Positions 1 to 9,228 of a stretch of DNA of 38,695 nucleotides are shown piece after piece. The stretch comes from Verrucomicrobiota bacterium. GTDB taxonomy: Bacteria; Verrucomicrobiota; Verrucomicrobiia; Limisphaerales; SIBE01. The translations under genes were made by a program, and so were the position numbers. Positions within the stretch are counted from its first letter, which is position 1. Every line of letters begins with the position of its first letter. Location: the NCBI GenBank assembly GCA_021733945.1, contig JAIPJX010000032.1, positions 1-38,695 of the forward strand, read 5' to 3'. The notes beneath the pieces are model-generated. The model worked only from the letters and a program-made list of their open reading frames with translations. It had not been told where the DNA came from and did not search any database.

Positions 1-2
1 TC

Positions 3-857
3 ATGACCGGTCTGGTCGTCCCCCTGATCGTGGCCTCCGCAATTCTGGCGGCAGGGGCCGCCTCCACCACTGCCCCGGTCCTGGAAAACGCCCATGCCAG
101 CGGCGGACTGCTTCCGTCGACCCTGAAGGGATTGTTCGAATACGGACTGAGCGTCCGGGCCCTCCAGCTTGCCGCCATCGTTGCGGGTGCGTTCGGCATG
201 GTTTTGCTCGGTTGGCTCGACGACAAATACGAACTGGGCCCGACCGTGAAATTCGGGGGCCAACTCGTGATCGCAGGCACTGTCGCCGCGGCGGGAATTC
301 GGATCACCCTCTTCGTGGACAACGTGATCTTCAGCTACGCGATCACGGTGCTTTGGATTCTCACAGTGACCAACGCATTCAACTTCATGGACAACATGAA
401 CGGTCTCTGCGCCGGCCTGGCCGTTCTGGGTTCCTGGAACTTCGGCCTCGCGGCGGCGATCCATGGACAATACCTCGTCGCCACCATGGCATTTCTGGTC
501 TGTGGCGCGCTGCTCGGATTCCTGCCCTACAATTTCCCCAAAGCGAGTGTGTTTCTCGGAGATACCGGCAGTCATCTGGCCGGATACCTGATGGCGATTC
601 TCGGAATCCTGCCTCACTTCTACACTGCGGACCGACCGGCATCCCTTGCTGTGTTTACACCTTTGGCAGTGCTGGCCCTTCCGCTGTTGGATATGGCGTG
701 GGTGGTCTTGTTTCGAATCCGGATCGGGCAACCATTCTACATCGGGGACACCAACCATCTGTCCCATCGCCTGGTCCGAAGCGGATGTTCCCGCACCATG
801 GCCGTGCTTCTGATCTGGCTGATGGCGGAGGCCGTCGGCAGCGTCGCCTTCCTTTGA
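3..857 (+). CDS. WecA/MraY-family polyprenyl-phosphate sugar-1-phosphate transferase (5' truncated)
   Basis: Integral membrane enzyme of glycosyltransferase family 4, which moves a HexNAc-1-phosphate from a UDP-sugar to undecaprenyl phosphate to start O-antigen, teichoic-acid or exopolysaccharide synthesis. Visible motifs are LDDKYEL (about residues 72-78), NAFNFMDNMNGL (124-135, the Mg/nucleotide Asp motif), SVFLGDTGS (182-190) and the His motif GDTNHLSHRL (248-257), separated by hydrophobic helices. The first ATG lies two bases from the window edge and the N-terminal helix with the usual first DD motif is missing, so this is very probably the C-terminal part of a 330-380 residue protein. 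It converges on the minus-strand gene ending at 875. WecA-like rather than MraY because of the HLSHRL motif; the exact sugar cannot be told. Confidence 0.85.
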   Translation: MTGLVVPLIVASAILAAGAASTTAPVLENAHASGGLLPSTLKGLFEYGLSVRALQLAAIVAGAFGMVLLGWLDDKYELGPTVKFGGQLVIAGTVAAAGIRITLFVDNVIFSYAITVLWILTVTNAFNFMDNMNGLCAGLAVLGSWNFGLAAAIHGQYLVATMAFLVCGALLGFLPYNFPKASVFLGDTGSHLAGYLMAILGILPHFYTADRPASLAVFTPLAVLALPLLDMAWVVLFRIRIGQPFYIGDTNHLSHRLVRSGCSRTMAVLLIWLMAEAVGSVAFL

Positions 858-874
858 TCCATCCACTCGGCCCG

Positions 875-3800
875 TTACAGGCGCTGGCGAAGTTTGCCGT
901 CCAGACCAATGATCCGGATCGTCCCCACGGACGAGGGCTCGCCTTCACAGACGATCTTGTCCAGGTTCACCTCCTTGAGACGTTCCAGAACCTCCTCCGA
1001 AATCCCCTCCTCCGCGGAAGGCTGGAAGACGAAGCTCTCGAAAAAATTGTGATGCCCGGGCAGATACGTCTGCGAGAAAAACCCCTTCAATACAATCGGT
1101 TCATCGGCGATGCCCGTGATCACCGTCTCCACCCATTTCTGAACCGGGGCGGTGTAGCCGGCACTCGGACCGGAGGGAGGAGGCGGCCAGTAAAACTTCG
1201 ATTCCACCGCCAGGGCACCACCGGCAAACTTCCGGGTTTGCACAGAGGACAGCGCAGACGGCGTGCCGGTGGACCGGTCGATTGCCAGTGTGACCGAGTC
1301 CTGCCGCGTGGTCCCGAGCTGGACGCTGCCGTTCAGATAAACAAACTCCTGTTGAGGGATCGCATGAAGAGCCGACACGGTCACCCGGGAGTCACGCAGG
1401 GTCACCGCAACATCCCGGGCCACGCTGACCTCGCTGGGGAACCCCTCGATCGTCACCGTCATCCGAACTGCCTCGCCATTCACGGGAAGGGTCCAGCGCA
1501 ATTCCATTCCCGTTGCGGTGCGTGCCTGGGTGTACCCATCCAGACTTGCGGCATCCAGGCCCACTTTCCGCACCTGTTCGCCATCCAGATACTCCAGATC
1601 CAGATGCTTGAGAAACGGATCCGGCAGGATTGGTTCGGACAGACGCACACTGGCCAGCTGCATCCGAACCCGGATCTTGAGCCGATGTCGTCCCAGCAAC
1701 TCCTGCCCGCCCTCCCCCTGGGCTGTGGCCATCGCCACGGGTTCATCCAGCAGAAACGGGGAAACCTGCTCCGAACCGGCCTGCGGCAGCGGCCTGACCT
1801 GCTTGATCACCAGCCCTGTCGGATTCATCTTTTTAAACTCAAAATCGAGCGCAAGCCCCTCCGGCTGCGGGAGTGTACGGCGGTAGGCATCGTAAACGGT
1901 GAACAGGCTGCCAGCCAGGGATCGATAATCCGCCTCCCAGTTCATCACCCGAGCGCCCTGAACCACCAGATTCGAAGGTTCTTCCTGGGAAACCCAGCTG
2001 ATCCCGCCTGTATTCCCGACCACCCGGACGGTCTCCGGCACTACCCCTCGCTCCGGATTCGAGACGGAGGTTGCCCCCTGCTGACTGACAATCTCCGCCT
2101 CCCAGCGGTCGCCGAAGGATTCCCTCACCACGGCCACGCCGTTGGCGCGTTCAAATTCATCCGGAAACGAATGATGCACCAAAACCGCCATGCCAACTTC
2201 GGACTCCAAAACACCAAACCGCAATCGCTGCAGAAACGCATTCAGATTGTAGAAACTCGCGTAAACCTTGCGAATCGCCCGGAAAACGCCGCGTTCCTCT
2301 GGCTCCAGGGGATCGCAGCCGGACGGTCCGGACTCGTCGCCGTCGATGTCATCCTGGAGACAACCGCTGTAGCTGTCGTAAAGCCCGGCTCCAACAAACG
2401 TGTCGCTGTCCTCCATGTTGGTTGAACTGCGAAAGCGAATCTTGCTGGCCGGATCGAACAACTGCAGCGAGTCCACAACCGCCTGCCGCTGAAGATCCGT
2501 GAAACGGCCGGACCGGATCCGCTCCCGGATCGTGTCGAGCGTTCGTTCGAGGGCGGCCATGTCACGGACCGGCCATTGAAACGGTTGCAGAGCCGCGTCA
2601 ATGAAAGCCCGCAGGGTTCCACCGCCATTGACAGGCTGGTTCAGAAACCCCTCCCACAAATCAAAGCTGAGTCCGATCGCCTCCGGCGATCGGTCCGGCA
2701 GTGTCCTGCGCAACAAACCGAAGTTGGAGGCTTTGCCCCCGAAGTATCGGACATCGCCGGTGGTCAATGAAGAGGTGTTTCTGCTGATTTCCCCCAATGC
2801 CTCCCTGGGAATGTAATCGAGTTTACCCGGAGCCTTTAAACCGAGCATCTCTCCCCTCAGACTCTCCGGCACGGTCGCCCCAATCGGAACGATCCGAACC
2901 CGGGTATCGCTCTCAGAATTGAAGAAAAATCCGGTTGAAGCCGAAAAATACACCTCAGTTCCAGCCAACCCCATCACTCGTTCACGTTCGCCGGAGTCCC
3001 TCAGGTAAGCGAACGGTATGTTGAACGACTGGGCCAGAAGAGCGACATGAGAATTGGGGGTTGCCGGACTCAACGAAACAACACCCGCCACCATCGGGAT
3101 CTCGGCCGGCACACCATCGGTCAAAAGAATGTCCTCCGAACGCAGTCGCCCCTCCGAATAGGCCTGGGAGATCTCCGAATGTTTTACAAAACGCAGCACG
3201 CCCATTCCCCAGCCTTCCGAGTAAACGCCATTCCCGGGTTGCCAACGGTCCGGCGAAGCCACCGTGACTCCACGGTTCCGGAGCAACTCAAGCACCTGTG
3301 AGTCCAGCGCGGACTGTTCGAAGGTCGGCATGTAGTAAAACATCGTGCCGGGCGACGCGTTCACCGTGGACCGCACGCGTTCAAACCAGTGCGCGATCAA
3401 CTCCGGCGGGTACGGACTGGCCCCGACAAACTGAATTCCGACCTCGTTCGCTCCCGAGTATCGGGGATGGAGCACGGCCCCCAGCACAACCTGTTGTGAA
3501 TCACCCGGATGCAGCGCAACGGCGTCGAACTGGCTGCGGTTCAGTCCGGAAAGCGAGGCGATTCGTCGAATTGCAAAATCGTAGTGAAACGTGTAGCGAC
3601 TGCTGTCCTGATAAATCACACGGTCGGGTTCGTTCAGCAGGATGGCGAATTTGATCCACGTGGGCTGGAACAGTGCGGCACCCGAGGACTGCGAAAAGAA
3701 GGGCTCATCGACATACCGCGCCCCGCGCAGTCCGGGAATGACGACCAGATTCTTCCAGTCATCCCGGCTATCCTTCGTGCGGACGCCCAGTCGATAAAAC

Positions 3801-4066
3801 GCCGCATCCCGATCCCCCGCCGAAAAGTCCTCATACTCGAAGGGCCAATGATGCGCGGTGGCAAGCAGGTGCCAGGTCGACCAGTCGGCAGAACGGAGCA
3901 CCTCGTAAACGCGCCGATTCTGAGTATCACCCGGCACCGAACCAATCAACCGAAACTGATTCGATCCGCCGAACCCGTCCGGTGTGAGCGAATCCTGGGC
4001 TCGCGATCCGGATGTAAAAACGAGAATTGCTGCCAACCACCAGATGGCCTGTCTCATCATCTTCAT
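875..4066 (-). CDS. Exported dikinase-like protein (phosphohistidine domain before a PEP/pyruvate-binding ATP-grasp domain)
   Basis: 1063 residues. Residues 1-23 form a signal peptide, with likely cleavage at SRA-QD. Residues about 45-95 hold the 'EVLRSADWSTWHLL...AFYRLG' module also seen at the end of the protease at 33807. Residues about 305-385 resemble the swivelling phosphohistidine domain (SPATPNSHVALLA, putative His340). Residues about 436-765 are a PPDK/PEP-synthase-type ATP-grasp: FGGKASNFG (442-450), RFRSSTNMED (544-553), MAVLVHH (626-632), LDFEFKK (740-746) and GLVIKQVRPLP (751-761). The last 300 residues look beta-rich. The PEP-binding TIM barrel of PEP synthase is absent. The domain order His then ATP-grasp, and the wording around GAGLYDSY and KVYASFYNLNAFL, resemble plant alpha-glucan, water dikinase; that likeness is my reading. 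The start is 4 bases after the lpxA stop. The substrate is unknown, and ATP use outside the cytoplasm would be odd. Confidence 0.75.
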   Translation of the reverse strand: MKMMRQAIWWLAAILVFTSGSRAQDSLTPDGFGGSNQFRLIGSVPGDTQNRRVYEVLRSADWSTWHLLATAHHWPFEYEDFSAGDRDAAFYRLGVRTKDSRDDWKNLVVIPGLRGARYVDEPFFSQSSGAALFQPTWIKFAILLNEPDRVIYQDSSRYTFHYDFAIRRIASLSGLNRSQFDAVALHPGDSQQVVLGAVLHPRYSGANEVGIQFVGASPYPPELIAHWFERVRSTVNASPGTMFYYMPTFEQSALDSQVLELLRNRGVTVASPDRWQPGNGVYSEGWGMGVLRFVKHSEISQAYSEGRLRSEDILLTDGVPAEIPMVAGVVSLSPATPNSHVALLAQSFNIPFAYLRDSGERERVMGLAGTEVYFSASTGFFFNSESDTRVRIVPIGATVPESLRGEMLGLKAPGKLDYIPREALGEISRNTSSLTTGDVRYFGGKASNFGLLRRTLPDRSPEAIGLSFDLWEGFLNQPVNGGGTLRAFIDAALQPFQWPVRDMAALERTLDTIRERIRSGRFTDLQRQAVVDSLQLFDPASKIRFRSSTNMEDSDTFVGAGLYDSYSGCLQDDIDGDESGPSGCDPLEPEERGVFRAIRKVYASFYNLNAFLQRLRFGVLESEVGMAVLVHHSFPDEFERANGVAVVRESFGDRWEAEIVSQQGATSVSNPERGVVPETVRVVGNTGGISWVSQEEPSNLVVQGARVMNWEADYRSLAGSLFTVYDAYRRTLPQPEGLALDFEFKKMNPTGLVIKQVRPLPQAGSEQVSPFLLDEPVAMATAQGEGGQELLGRHRLKIRVRMQLASVRLSEPILPDPFLKHLDLEYLDGEQVRKVGLDAASLDGYTQARTATGMELRWTLPVNGEAVRMTVTIEGFPSEVSVARDVAVTLRDSRVTVSALHAIPQQEFVYLNGSVQLGTTRQDSVTLAIDRSTGTPSALSSVQTRKFAGGALAVESKFYWPPPPSGPSAGYTAPVQKWVETVITGIADEPIVLKGFFSQTYLPGHHNFFESFVFQPSAEEGISEEVLERLKEVNLDKIVCEGEPSSVGTIRIIGLDGKLRQRL

Positions 4067-4070
4067 AAGT

Positions 4071-4838
4071 CTATTTGCACAGCCCCCGTTGCGAGGTTCG
4101 CGCGAACTCGATCAACTGGACCAGCTCGGGAAGATTGGGAAGTTCCGATTCAATGCGCGCGATCGCATTGGCGAGAGTGTTGCCGTCCCGGAACAGGATT
4201 CGATGGGCCCGTTTGAGGGCACCCTGCGCTTCACTGGAGATTCCGTTCCGTTCCAATCCCACCTTGTTGATCGCGCGGGTTGCCGCGGGATTGCCGTCAG
4301 CGAGCATGAACGGGGGCACATCCTGAACCACCTTGGAACAGCCACCCACGATCGCGAGCCGACCAATTCGGCAAAACTGGTGAACGGCCGCCAGGCCGCC
4401 GATCACCGCGTTGTCATCCACCAGGACGTGGCCGGCCAGTGTGGCGACGTTGGACATGATCACATGATTGCCCAACTGCACGTTATGGGCCACGTGGGCA
4501 TAGGCCAGCAGCAGGTTGCGGGATCCCAGCGTCGTGGTTTCACCATCGGACGTCGCGCTGTGAATCGTGACATGTTCCCGGAAGGTGTTGAAATCACCGA
4601 TCCTGGTGCGGGTCACACCGCCCTTCCACTTGAGATCCTGAGTCTTGAGCCCGACGCTCGCGAAGGGAAACAGCTCGTTCCCTTCACCCAGTTCGGTGTA
4701 CCCGTCGATCACCACATGGGAGTGCAGTCGACAGCCGTCCCCCAGGACAACGTGCTCGCCAATCACACAGAACGGGCCGATCTCGCACCGAGCCCCGATT
4801 TGGGCTTTGGGATGGATCACCGAGGAGGAATGAATCAT
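4071..4838 (-). CDS. lpxA: Acyl-[ACP]--UDP-N-acetylglucosamine O-acyltransferase
   Basis: First step of lipid A synthesis: transfers an R-3-hydroxyacyl chain from ACP to the 3-OH of UDP-GlcNAc in the cytoplasm. 255 residues, the family's usual length. The N-terminal 180 residues are left-handed beta-helix hexapeptide repeats (IHPKAQIG, CEIGPFCVIG and so on) and the remainder is the helical C-terminal domain. AYAHVAHNVQLGN supplies the catalytic His (His118, matching E. coli His125) and His115. QDLKWKGG matches the substrate-binding loop QDLKYAGE. It lies 61 bases downstream of lpxC-fabZ and 4 bases upstream of the exported dikinase-like gene. There is no Shine-Dalgarno sequence before the ATG; a possible own promoter is listed at 4848-4876. 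Confidence 0.96.
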   Translation of the reverse strand: MIHSSSVIHPKAQIGARCEIGPFCVIGEHVVLGDGCRLHSHVVIDGYTELGEGNELFPFASVGLKTQDLKWKGGVTRTRIGDFNTFREHVTIHSATSDGETTTLGSRNLLLAYAHVAHNVQLGNHVIMSNVATLAGHVLVDDNAVIGGLAAVHQFCRIGRLAIVGGCSKVVQDVPPFMLADGNPAATRAINKVGLERNGISSEAQGALKRAHRILFRDGNTLANAIARIESELPNLPELVQLIEFARTSQRGLCK

Positions 4839-4847
4839 GAATGCTAC

Positions 4848-4876
4848 AAGATAGAGGATGTCAGGGCGGACCGCAA
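4848..4876 (-). promoter_or_regulatory. Candidate lpxA promoter, near-leaderless
   Basis: On the minus strand TTGCGG (4876-4871), a 17-base spacer and TATCTT (4853-4848) are followed after 9 bases by the lpxA ATG (4838). The -35 matches consensus at 3/6 and the -10 at 4/6. A start site about 7 bases past the -10 would leave a leader of only 2-3 bases. Support is the shared geometry with other genes here; the individual hexamers are modest. Confidence 0.4.
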
Positions 4877-4899
4877 TTTGAGTCTGAAGCAGGCTTTGC

Positions 4900-6255
4900 C
4901 TATTCGTTGATCAGCATGAACGCAACCTCCGCTTCGCTCACAACCTCACCGTCCACCGAACACGATCCCTTGGCCTTGCCGATCTTGCCACGGGTCTTGG
5001 TAAGCTCCACCTCGATCACAAGCTGATCGCCGGGCCGGACTGGGCGACGCCATTTCACCCGTTCGGCGGACATAAAATACGCGATCTTCCCGGAGTTCTC
5101 CGCCTGCTTGAGCATGAGCACTCCGGCCACCTGGGCCATCGCCTCGAGCTGCAGCACTCCCGGCATGATGGGGTGCCCTGGAAAATGGCCCTGAAAATAC
5201 GACTCGTTCACACTCACATTCTTGATCGCCACAATCCGGTTGCCATCGATCTTCTTGACACGGTCCACCATCAGGAACGGATACCGATGCGGCAGAATCT
5301 TCATCAGTTCAACGATGTCAATTTCACTCGGGTCCGGCGCTTCGACCGGTTCGTCGGCATCCGGATCGGCCTGCTTCGCGGGAGCGGGCGGCGGCGGCGC
5401 AAACGCCTGGGCGGCCACCAGCGGCTTGCGCATTGCGGTGTTCAGGAGGCGGGTAAACTCACAGTTCAACGTGTGGCTCGGGCAGATGGCCACGATGTGC
5501 CCCAAAACAGGTTTCCCCAGGAGCGCCAGATCTCCCAGGATATCCAGGATCTTGTGCCTCACAAACTCCTCCGGATACCGCAACGGTTCATTGGTCAAAA
5601 CGGCATCTTCACGGATCACAACGGCGTTCTCCAGGCTGCCGCCCTTGATCAATCCGTTCCTGATCAAATATTCAATCTCCTCGAAAAAGCAAAATGTCCG
5701 TGCCGAAGCAAGCTGCTTACGAAACGCATCCCCCACAATCTCGAGACTGAAGAACTGCGTGAATCGCCCCTTTTCATCCGAGCTGGTGCAGCTGATCTTC
5801 AGGCCGTCGAACGGAAATACACAGATGCTGGACTGATTCCGATTCACTTCGGCAGGTTCTGACACGCGGAACGCGTCCCGCTTTTCTCCCTGCATCATCA
5901 CACCCGCCGTCTCAATCATCCCGCAATACGGACGCGCACTCCCGTCCCCGATCGGCGGCTCATTCGAATCCAACTCGATCACCGCATTGTCGATTCCAAA
6001 CCCGGCAAAGGTGGCCAGCACATGCTCCACCGTATGCACCTTCACATTGCCCCTGCCCAGTGTCGTGGAACGTTCCGTGTCCACCACGTTTTCCACCAGC
6101 GCATCAATCTCCGGTTTGCCGTCCAGATCCACGCGCCGAAAACGAATCCCCGAGTTTGGAGGCGCCGGCAGGAACGTCATGTTCACCCGATTGCCGCTGT
6201 GAAGGCCAACGCCTGAAAAACTGACCGGTTCCCGTATAGTTTGCTGCTGCAACAC
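4900..6255 (-). CDS. lpxC/fabZ: Bifunctional LpxC deacetylase / FabZ dehydratase fusion
   Basis: N-terminal LpxC removes acetate from UDP-3-O-acyl-GlcNAc, the committed step of lipid A; C-terminal FabZ dehydrates 3-hydroxyacyl-ACP in fatty acid synthesis. Counting from the GTG at 6255 (451 residues), the LpxC zinc ligands are His78 (HTVEH), His234 and Asp238 (RHKILD), with catalytic His261 (PSHTLN). A Pro/Ala/Asp linker (about 283-311) leads to FabZ with ILPHRYPFLMVDR, His357 (QGHFPGHP) and Glu371 (LEAMAQ). Such fusions are known in Bacteroidetes and related phyla. Longer starts exist (GTG 6282, ATG 6279), but the 6255 GTG lines up with the E. coli LpxC N-terminus (LQQQTI against IKQRTL) and sits 6 bases after a good -10 box. 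The two enzymes compete for the same hydroxyacyl-ACP pool, so fusion ties their amounts together. Confidence 0.95.
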   Translation of the reverse strand: MLQQQTIREPVSFSGVGLHSGNRVNMTFLPAPPNSGIRFRRVDLDGKPEIDALVENVVDTERSTTLGRGNVKVHTVEHVLATFAGFGIDNAVIELDSNEPPIGDGSARPYCGMIETAGVMMQGEKRDAFRVSEPAEVNRNQSSICVFPFDGLKISCTSSDEKGRFTQFFSLEIVGDAFRKQLASARTFCFFEEIEYLIRNGLIKGGSLENAVVIREDAVLTNEPLRYPEEFVRHKILDILGDLALLGKPVLGHIVAICPSHTLNCEFTRLLNTAMRKPLVAAQAFAPPPPAPAKQADPDADEPVEAPDPSEIDIVELMKILPHRYPFLMVDRVKKIDGNRIVAIKNVSVNESYFQGHFPGHPIMPGVLQLEAMAQVAGVLMLKQAENSGKIAYFMSAERVKWRRPVRPGDQLVIEVELTKTRGKIGKAKGSCSVDGEVVSEAEVAFMLINE

Positions 6256-6261
6256 GGCGTG

Positions 6262-6290
6262 ATTAAACAGACTGCCCATCACTTTGACAA
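6262..6290 (-). promoter_or_regulatory. lpxC-fabZ promoter, predicted leaderless start
   Basis: Minus strand: TTGTCA (6290-6285), 17-base spacer, TTTAAT (6267-6262), then 6 bases to the GTG at 6255. Both hexamers match the sigma-70 consensus at 5/6. Transcription starting about 7 bases after the -10 would begin at the start codon itself. The promoter overlaps the longer alternative starts at 6279/6282 and so argues against them. Confidence 0.6.
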
Positions 6291-6412
6291 GCAGGCGATG
6301 ACCCGCGAAGTGCCGCTTTCTCTAAGGCAACACGAACCACGCCTCCCTTCGCTCCACTGCCCTTCGCTCCAGAAAACACTCAACACCACGATCCTCCGAG
6401 CCAGTCGAACTC

Positions 6413-6446
6413 AAAAAAAAGCCCGGGAGCAATCAAGCTCCCGGGC
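6413..6446 (-). terminator. Rho-independent terminator of rpsO-pnp
   Basis: Perfect 10-bp stem GCCCGGGAGC / GCTCCCGGGC with a 6-base loop, followed on the minus strand by eight T residues. It lies 42 bases past the pnp stop and upstream of the lpxC promoter, separating the two same-strand units. Confidence 0.95.
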
Positions 6447-6488
6447 CGGTGATTCAGCAAATGCTTTTGCGTCGGATCCGAAGCCCTA

Positions 6489-8732
6489 TCAGGCCTTCTC
6501 TTCGGTATTGCCTTCGGACTTCGATTCCGCCTTTTTCCCGGCCTTCGCGGCGGGTTTGTCGGCGGGTTTGTCGTCGGCCGCTTCCTGGGGTTGGTCTCCG
6601 GATTTTTCCTGAGCCATCTCCTTGTCGCGATCTTCCATGGCGGCCCGGCGGGACAACCGGACCCGGCCCTTTTCATCGATGCCGATGCACTTGACCGCAA
6701 TCTCGTCGCCCATCTTCACGATGTCTTCCACCTGTTTGACACGGAAATTGGCCAGTTCGCTGATGTGACAGAGACCGTCCTGTCCGGGGAACACTTCGAC
6801 AAAGCAGCCGAAATCCTTGATGCTGACCACCCGACCGCGGTAAACCTTGTCCACCTCGATCTGAGCCGTCAACGATTCAATCGCGCGTCGGGCAATCTCC
6901 ATGCCTTCCTCGCCGACCGAGTAGATGTTCACCGTGCCGTCATCCTCGATGTTCACTTCGCAACCGGATTCATCCACGATGCGTTTGATATTCTTACCGC
7001 CAGGCCCGATCAACGCCCCGATCTTGTCGGGATTGATCTTCAGGGTGATGATCCGCGGAGCGTGTTTGCTCATCTCCTTGCGCGGCTCGTTCAGGATCTT
7101 GGCCATTTCGGACAGGATGTGCAACCGGGCCACGCGGGCTTTTTCAATCGTCTCCACCATTTGCGCGTGAGGCAGGCCGCGAAGCTTCAAGTCGAGCTGG
7201 AACCCCGTGATCCCGACCTCCGTGCCGGCGATCTTGCAGTCCATGTCGCAGAACGCATCCTCCCAGCCGATGATGTCGGTGAGCAGTTTGTAGCGTTTGA
7301 TCTTATTCTTTGCGTCGTGCTCCGTGCAGATGCCGATGCTGATGCCGCCCACCGGACGAATCAAGGGCACGCCGGCGTCCATCAGCGCGAGGCTGCCGCC
7401 GCAGACAGAGGCCATCGAGCTGGATCCATTGGACTCCATGATCTCGCTCGTGACCCGAATGGCATAAGGAAAATCCTTCAAAGGAATCATCGGCTCGAGG
7501 GAACGTTCGGCGAGCGCCCCGTGACCGATCTCGCGACGTCCGGGACCGCTGATGCGGCCGGTTTCACCGACGGAAAAGTTCGGGAAGTTGTAATGCAGCA
7601 TGAACCGTTTCTCAGTGGTACCACCGGTGTACGCATCGAACGACTGCGCATCCTCCGTGGTTGCGAGCGTGGTGACCGCAATGGCCTGCGTTTCACCGCG
7701 CGTAAACAGCGCCGAACCATGGGCCCGGGGAAGAATCCCGGTCTCGCCACTGAGAGGCCGCACCGTGTCGAAATCGCGGCCATCCAGCCGTTTGCTGTCG
7801 TTGAGCACCAGACTGCGAACGGTTTCCTTCTGAATGTAATAGAAGGCGTCCTTCAGCACATAATCCGTCACCTTCTCGGCACCGAATTTCTCAACGAGCT
7901 TTGGTCCGATCTCTTCGGTCAAGGCACGCACGGCCGCCTCCCGCTCCAGTTTCTGGGGAGTCAACAAAGCCGGAATCATACGATCCCCGGCAAGCGCCTT
8001 GGCTTCGGTGAGGATTTCTTCCGGAACAACGTTCGTCACGATCTTCCGCTTTTGCTTGCCGACCCGTTTGACCAGCTCCTTTTGAGCGGCAATGATGGGC
8101 TGACACGCAGCCAGACCGAACTCCAGAGCGGCCAGGAAGTCTGCTTCGGGAATCTCCTTGGCGGATCCTTCGAACATCACATGGTCGGTGGAGTTGCCCA
8201 CGTAAACCAGATCAATGTCGCTGTCTGCCATCTGAGTGTGCGTCGGATTGGCAATAAACGCGCCGTTCACACGCCCCACCCGCACCGCTCCAATCGGTCC
8301 GTCCCACGGAATATCACTCAAGCTCAGAGCGGCTGACGCTCCCACCAGGCTCAGCATGTCGGGATCATTCTCCCCGTCCGCACTCAGAAGAACGCACTGA
8401 ACCTGCACCTCGTTGTACCAACCCTTGGGGAAGAGCGGACGAATGGGACGATCGATCAGGCGACAGGTTAGAATTTCCTTCTCCGTCGGACGCCCTTCGC
8501 GCTTGAAATAGCCACCGGGAAACTTGCCCGCTGCAGCGGCACGTTCACGATAATCCACGGTCAACGGAAAAAACTCCTGACCGGGTTTGGCATTGATGGC
8601 CGCGACAGCCGCCACCAGAACCATCGTCTCGCCGCATTTCACAATCACGGAACCGTCTGCCTGACGCGCAATTTTGCCGGTTTCGATGGTGACTGTGTTC
8701 TCGCCTACTTGGACCGATATATTTTCTGACAT
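6489..8732 (-). CDS. pnp: Polyribonucleotide nucleotidyltransferase (PNPase)
   Basis: Phosphorolytic 3'-5' exoribonuclease of the RNA degradosome. 747 residues from the chosen ATG ([11 protein letters not shown]). Two RNase PH-like halves are visible (first: [19 protein letters not shown]; second: [14 protein letters not shown]), then a KH domain with the [14 protein letters not shown] loop, an S1 domain ([30 protein letters not shown]) and a 45-residue Lys/Glu/Ala-rich tail that E. coli PNPase (711 residues) lacks. The in-frame ATG at 8756 is less likely because it lies within a 9-bp stem of the leader hairpin and adds residues not typical of the family. No Shine-Dalgarno sequence precedes either start. 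rpsO lies just upstream, the usual bacterial arrangement. Confidence 0.97.
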   Translation of the reverse strand: MSENISVQVGENTVTIETGKIARQADGSVIVKCGETMVLVAAVAAINAKPGQEFFPLTVDYRERAAAAGKFPGGYFKREGRPTEKEILTCRLIDRPIRPLFPKGWYNEVQVQCVLLSADGENDPDMLSLVGASAALSLSDIPWDGPIGAVRVGRVNGAFIANPTHTQMADSDIDLVYVGNSTDHVMFEGSAKEIPEADFLAALEFGLAACQPIIAAQKELVKRVGKQKRKIVTNVVPEEILTEAKALAGDRMIPALLTPQKLEREAAVRALTEEIGPKLVEKFGAEKVTDYVLKDAFYYIQKETVRSLVLNDSKRLDGRDFDTVRPLSGETGILPRAHGSALFTRGETQAIAVTTLATTEDAQSFDAYTGGTTEKRFMLHYNFPNFSVGETGRISGPGRREIGHGALAERSLEPMIPLKDFPYAIRVTSEIMESNGSSSMASVCGGSLALMDAGVPLIRPVGGISIGICTEHDAKNKIKRYKLLTDIIGWEDAFCDMDCKIAGTEVGITGFQLDLKLRGLPHAQMVETIEKARVARLHILSEMAKILNEPRKEMSKHAPRIITLKINPDKIGALIGPGGKNIKRIVDESGCEVNIEDDGTVNIYSVGEEGMEIARRAIESLTAQIEVDKVYRGRVVSIKDFGCFVEVFPGQDGLCHISELANFRVKQVEDIVKMGDEIAVKCIGIDEKGRVRLSRRAAMEDRDKEMAQEKSGDQPQEAADDKPADKPAAKAGKKAESKSEGNTEEKA

Positions 8733-8751
8733 ATGAGATTTAACAAGAAAA

Positions 8752-8824
8752 CCCATCGGCCCGGAGGAACTTCAGTGAGCACCTGGAATTCAGGTACTGA
8801 ATGAAATTTCCCAGCGCCGATGGG
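8752..8824 (-). promoter_or_regulatory. Long base-paired leader upstream of pnp
   Basis: CCCATCGGC (8752-8760) is exactly complementary to GCCGATGGG (8816-8824), giving a 9-bp outer stem. Inside it, TTCAGT-gagc-ACCTG (8771-8785) pairs with CAGGTACTGAA (8791-8801), an 11-bp stem with a 4-base bulge and a GAATT loop. The structure ends about 20 bases before the pnp ATG at 8732 and buries the upstream ATG at 8756. In E. coli a long double-stranded pnp leader is cut by RNase III and used by PNPase for autocontrol; a similar role here is inference. Confidence 0.6.
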
Positions 8825-8922
8825 GCAATTTAACGCAAAATCCGGGCCAGCTCCTGGAATTTGGTTGCGTCTTCCAAACTCCCCCGGGTAATTGTTAGGC
8901 TGGTCTACAAAGAATTGAAGAG

Positions 8923-8937
8923 CCCCTCGAAAAGGGG
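8923..8937 (-). other. Small hairpin directly after rpsO stop
   Basis: On the minus strand CCCCT-TTTCG-AGGGG, a 5-bp stem, starts immediately after the rpsO stop and is followed by a pyrimidine-rich stretch without a clean T run. It may be a weak terminator or a processing site between rpsO and pnp. Confidence 0.3.
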
Positions 8938-9195
8938 TTACCTGCGCAACTTGAGTCGTTTGGTGATCGTCTGATAGCGCCCGGAATCCTGCCCGTTGAG
9001 GTAGTCCAGAAGTTTTCGACGTTGCCCGACCATCACCAACAAACCACGCCGGGAACTATGATCCTTGTGAAATTTTTGCAGGTGTTCGGTCAAATGATTG
9101 ATCCGCTTGGTCAACAGGGCAATCTGCACGTCGGCAGAGCCTGTATCACGGTCATGAACCCTGTAATCTGTTATCGTCTTCGCTTTTCCGTCCAT
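8938..9195 (-). CDS. rpsO: 30S ribosomal protein S15
   Basis: 85 residues, the family's usual length. It binds the 16S rRNA central domain early in small-subunit assembly. Signature stretches are [34 protein letters not shown] and QRRKLLDYL, ending RLKLRR. The ATG at 9195 is preferred over an in-frame GTG at 9207, which would add four atypical residues. No Shine-Dalgarno sequence is present; the short leader has a run of eight A residues, which could act as an S1-type enhancer. It is followed by pnp on the same strand. Confidence 0.97.
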   Translation of the reverse strand: MDGKAKTITDYRVHDRDTGSADVQIALLTKRINHLTEHLQKFHKDHSSRRGLLVMVGQRRKLLDYLNGQDSGRYQTITKRLKLRR

Positions 9196-9228
9196 AGCTA
9201 GTATCACTACTTTTTTTTAGTCTGCCAC

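Noticed and set aside
212..2425. Long plus-strand open frame (737 codons) across the transferase end and the dikinase-like gene
   Set aside because: It is out of frame with one real gene and antisense to another; the translation is Arg/Pro/His-rich with no family motifs, as expected for mirror frames in GC-rich coding DNA.
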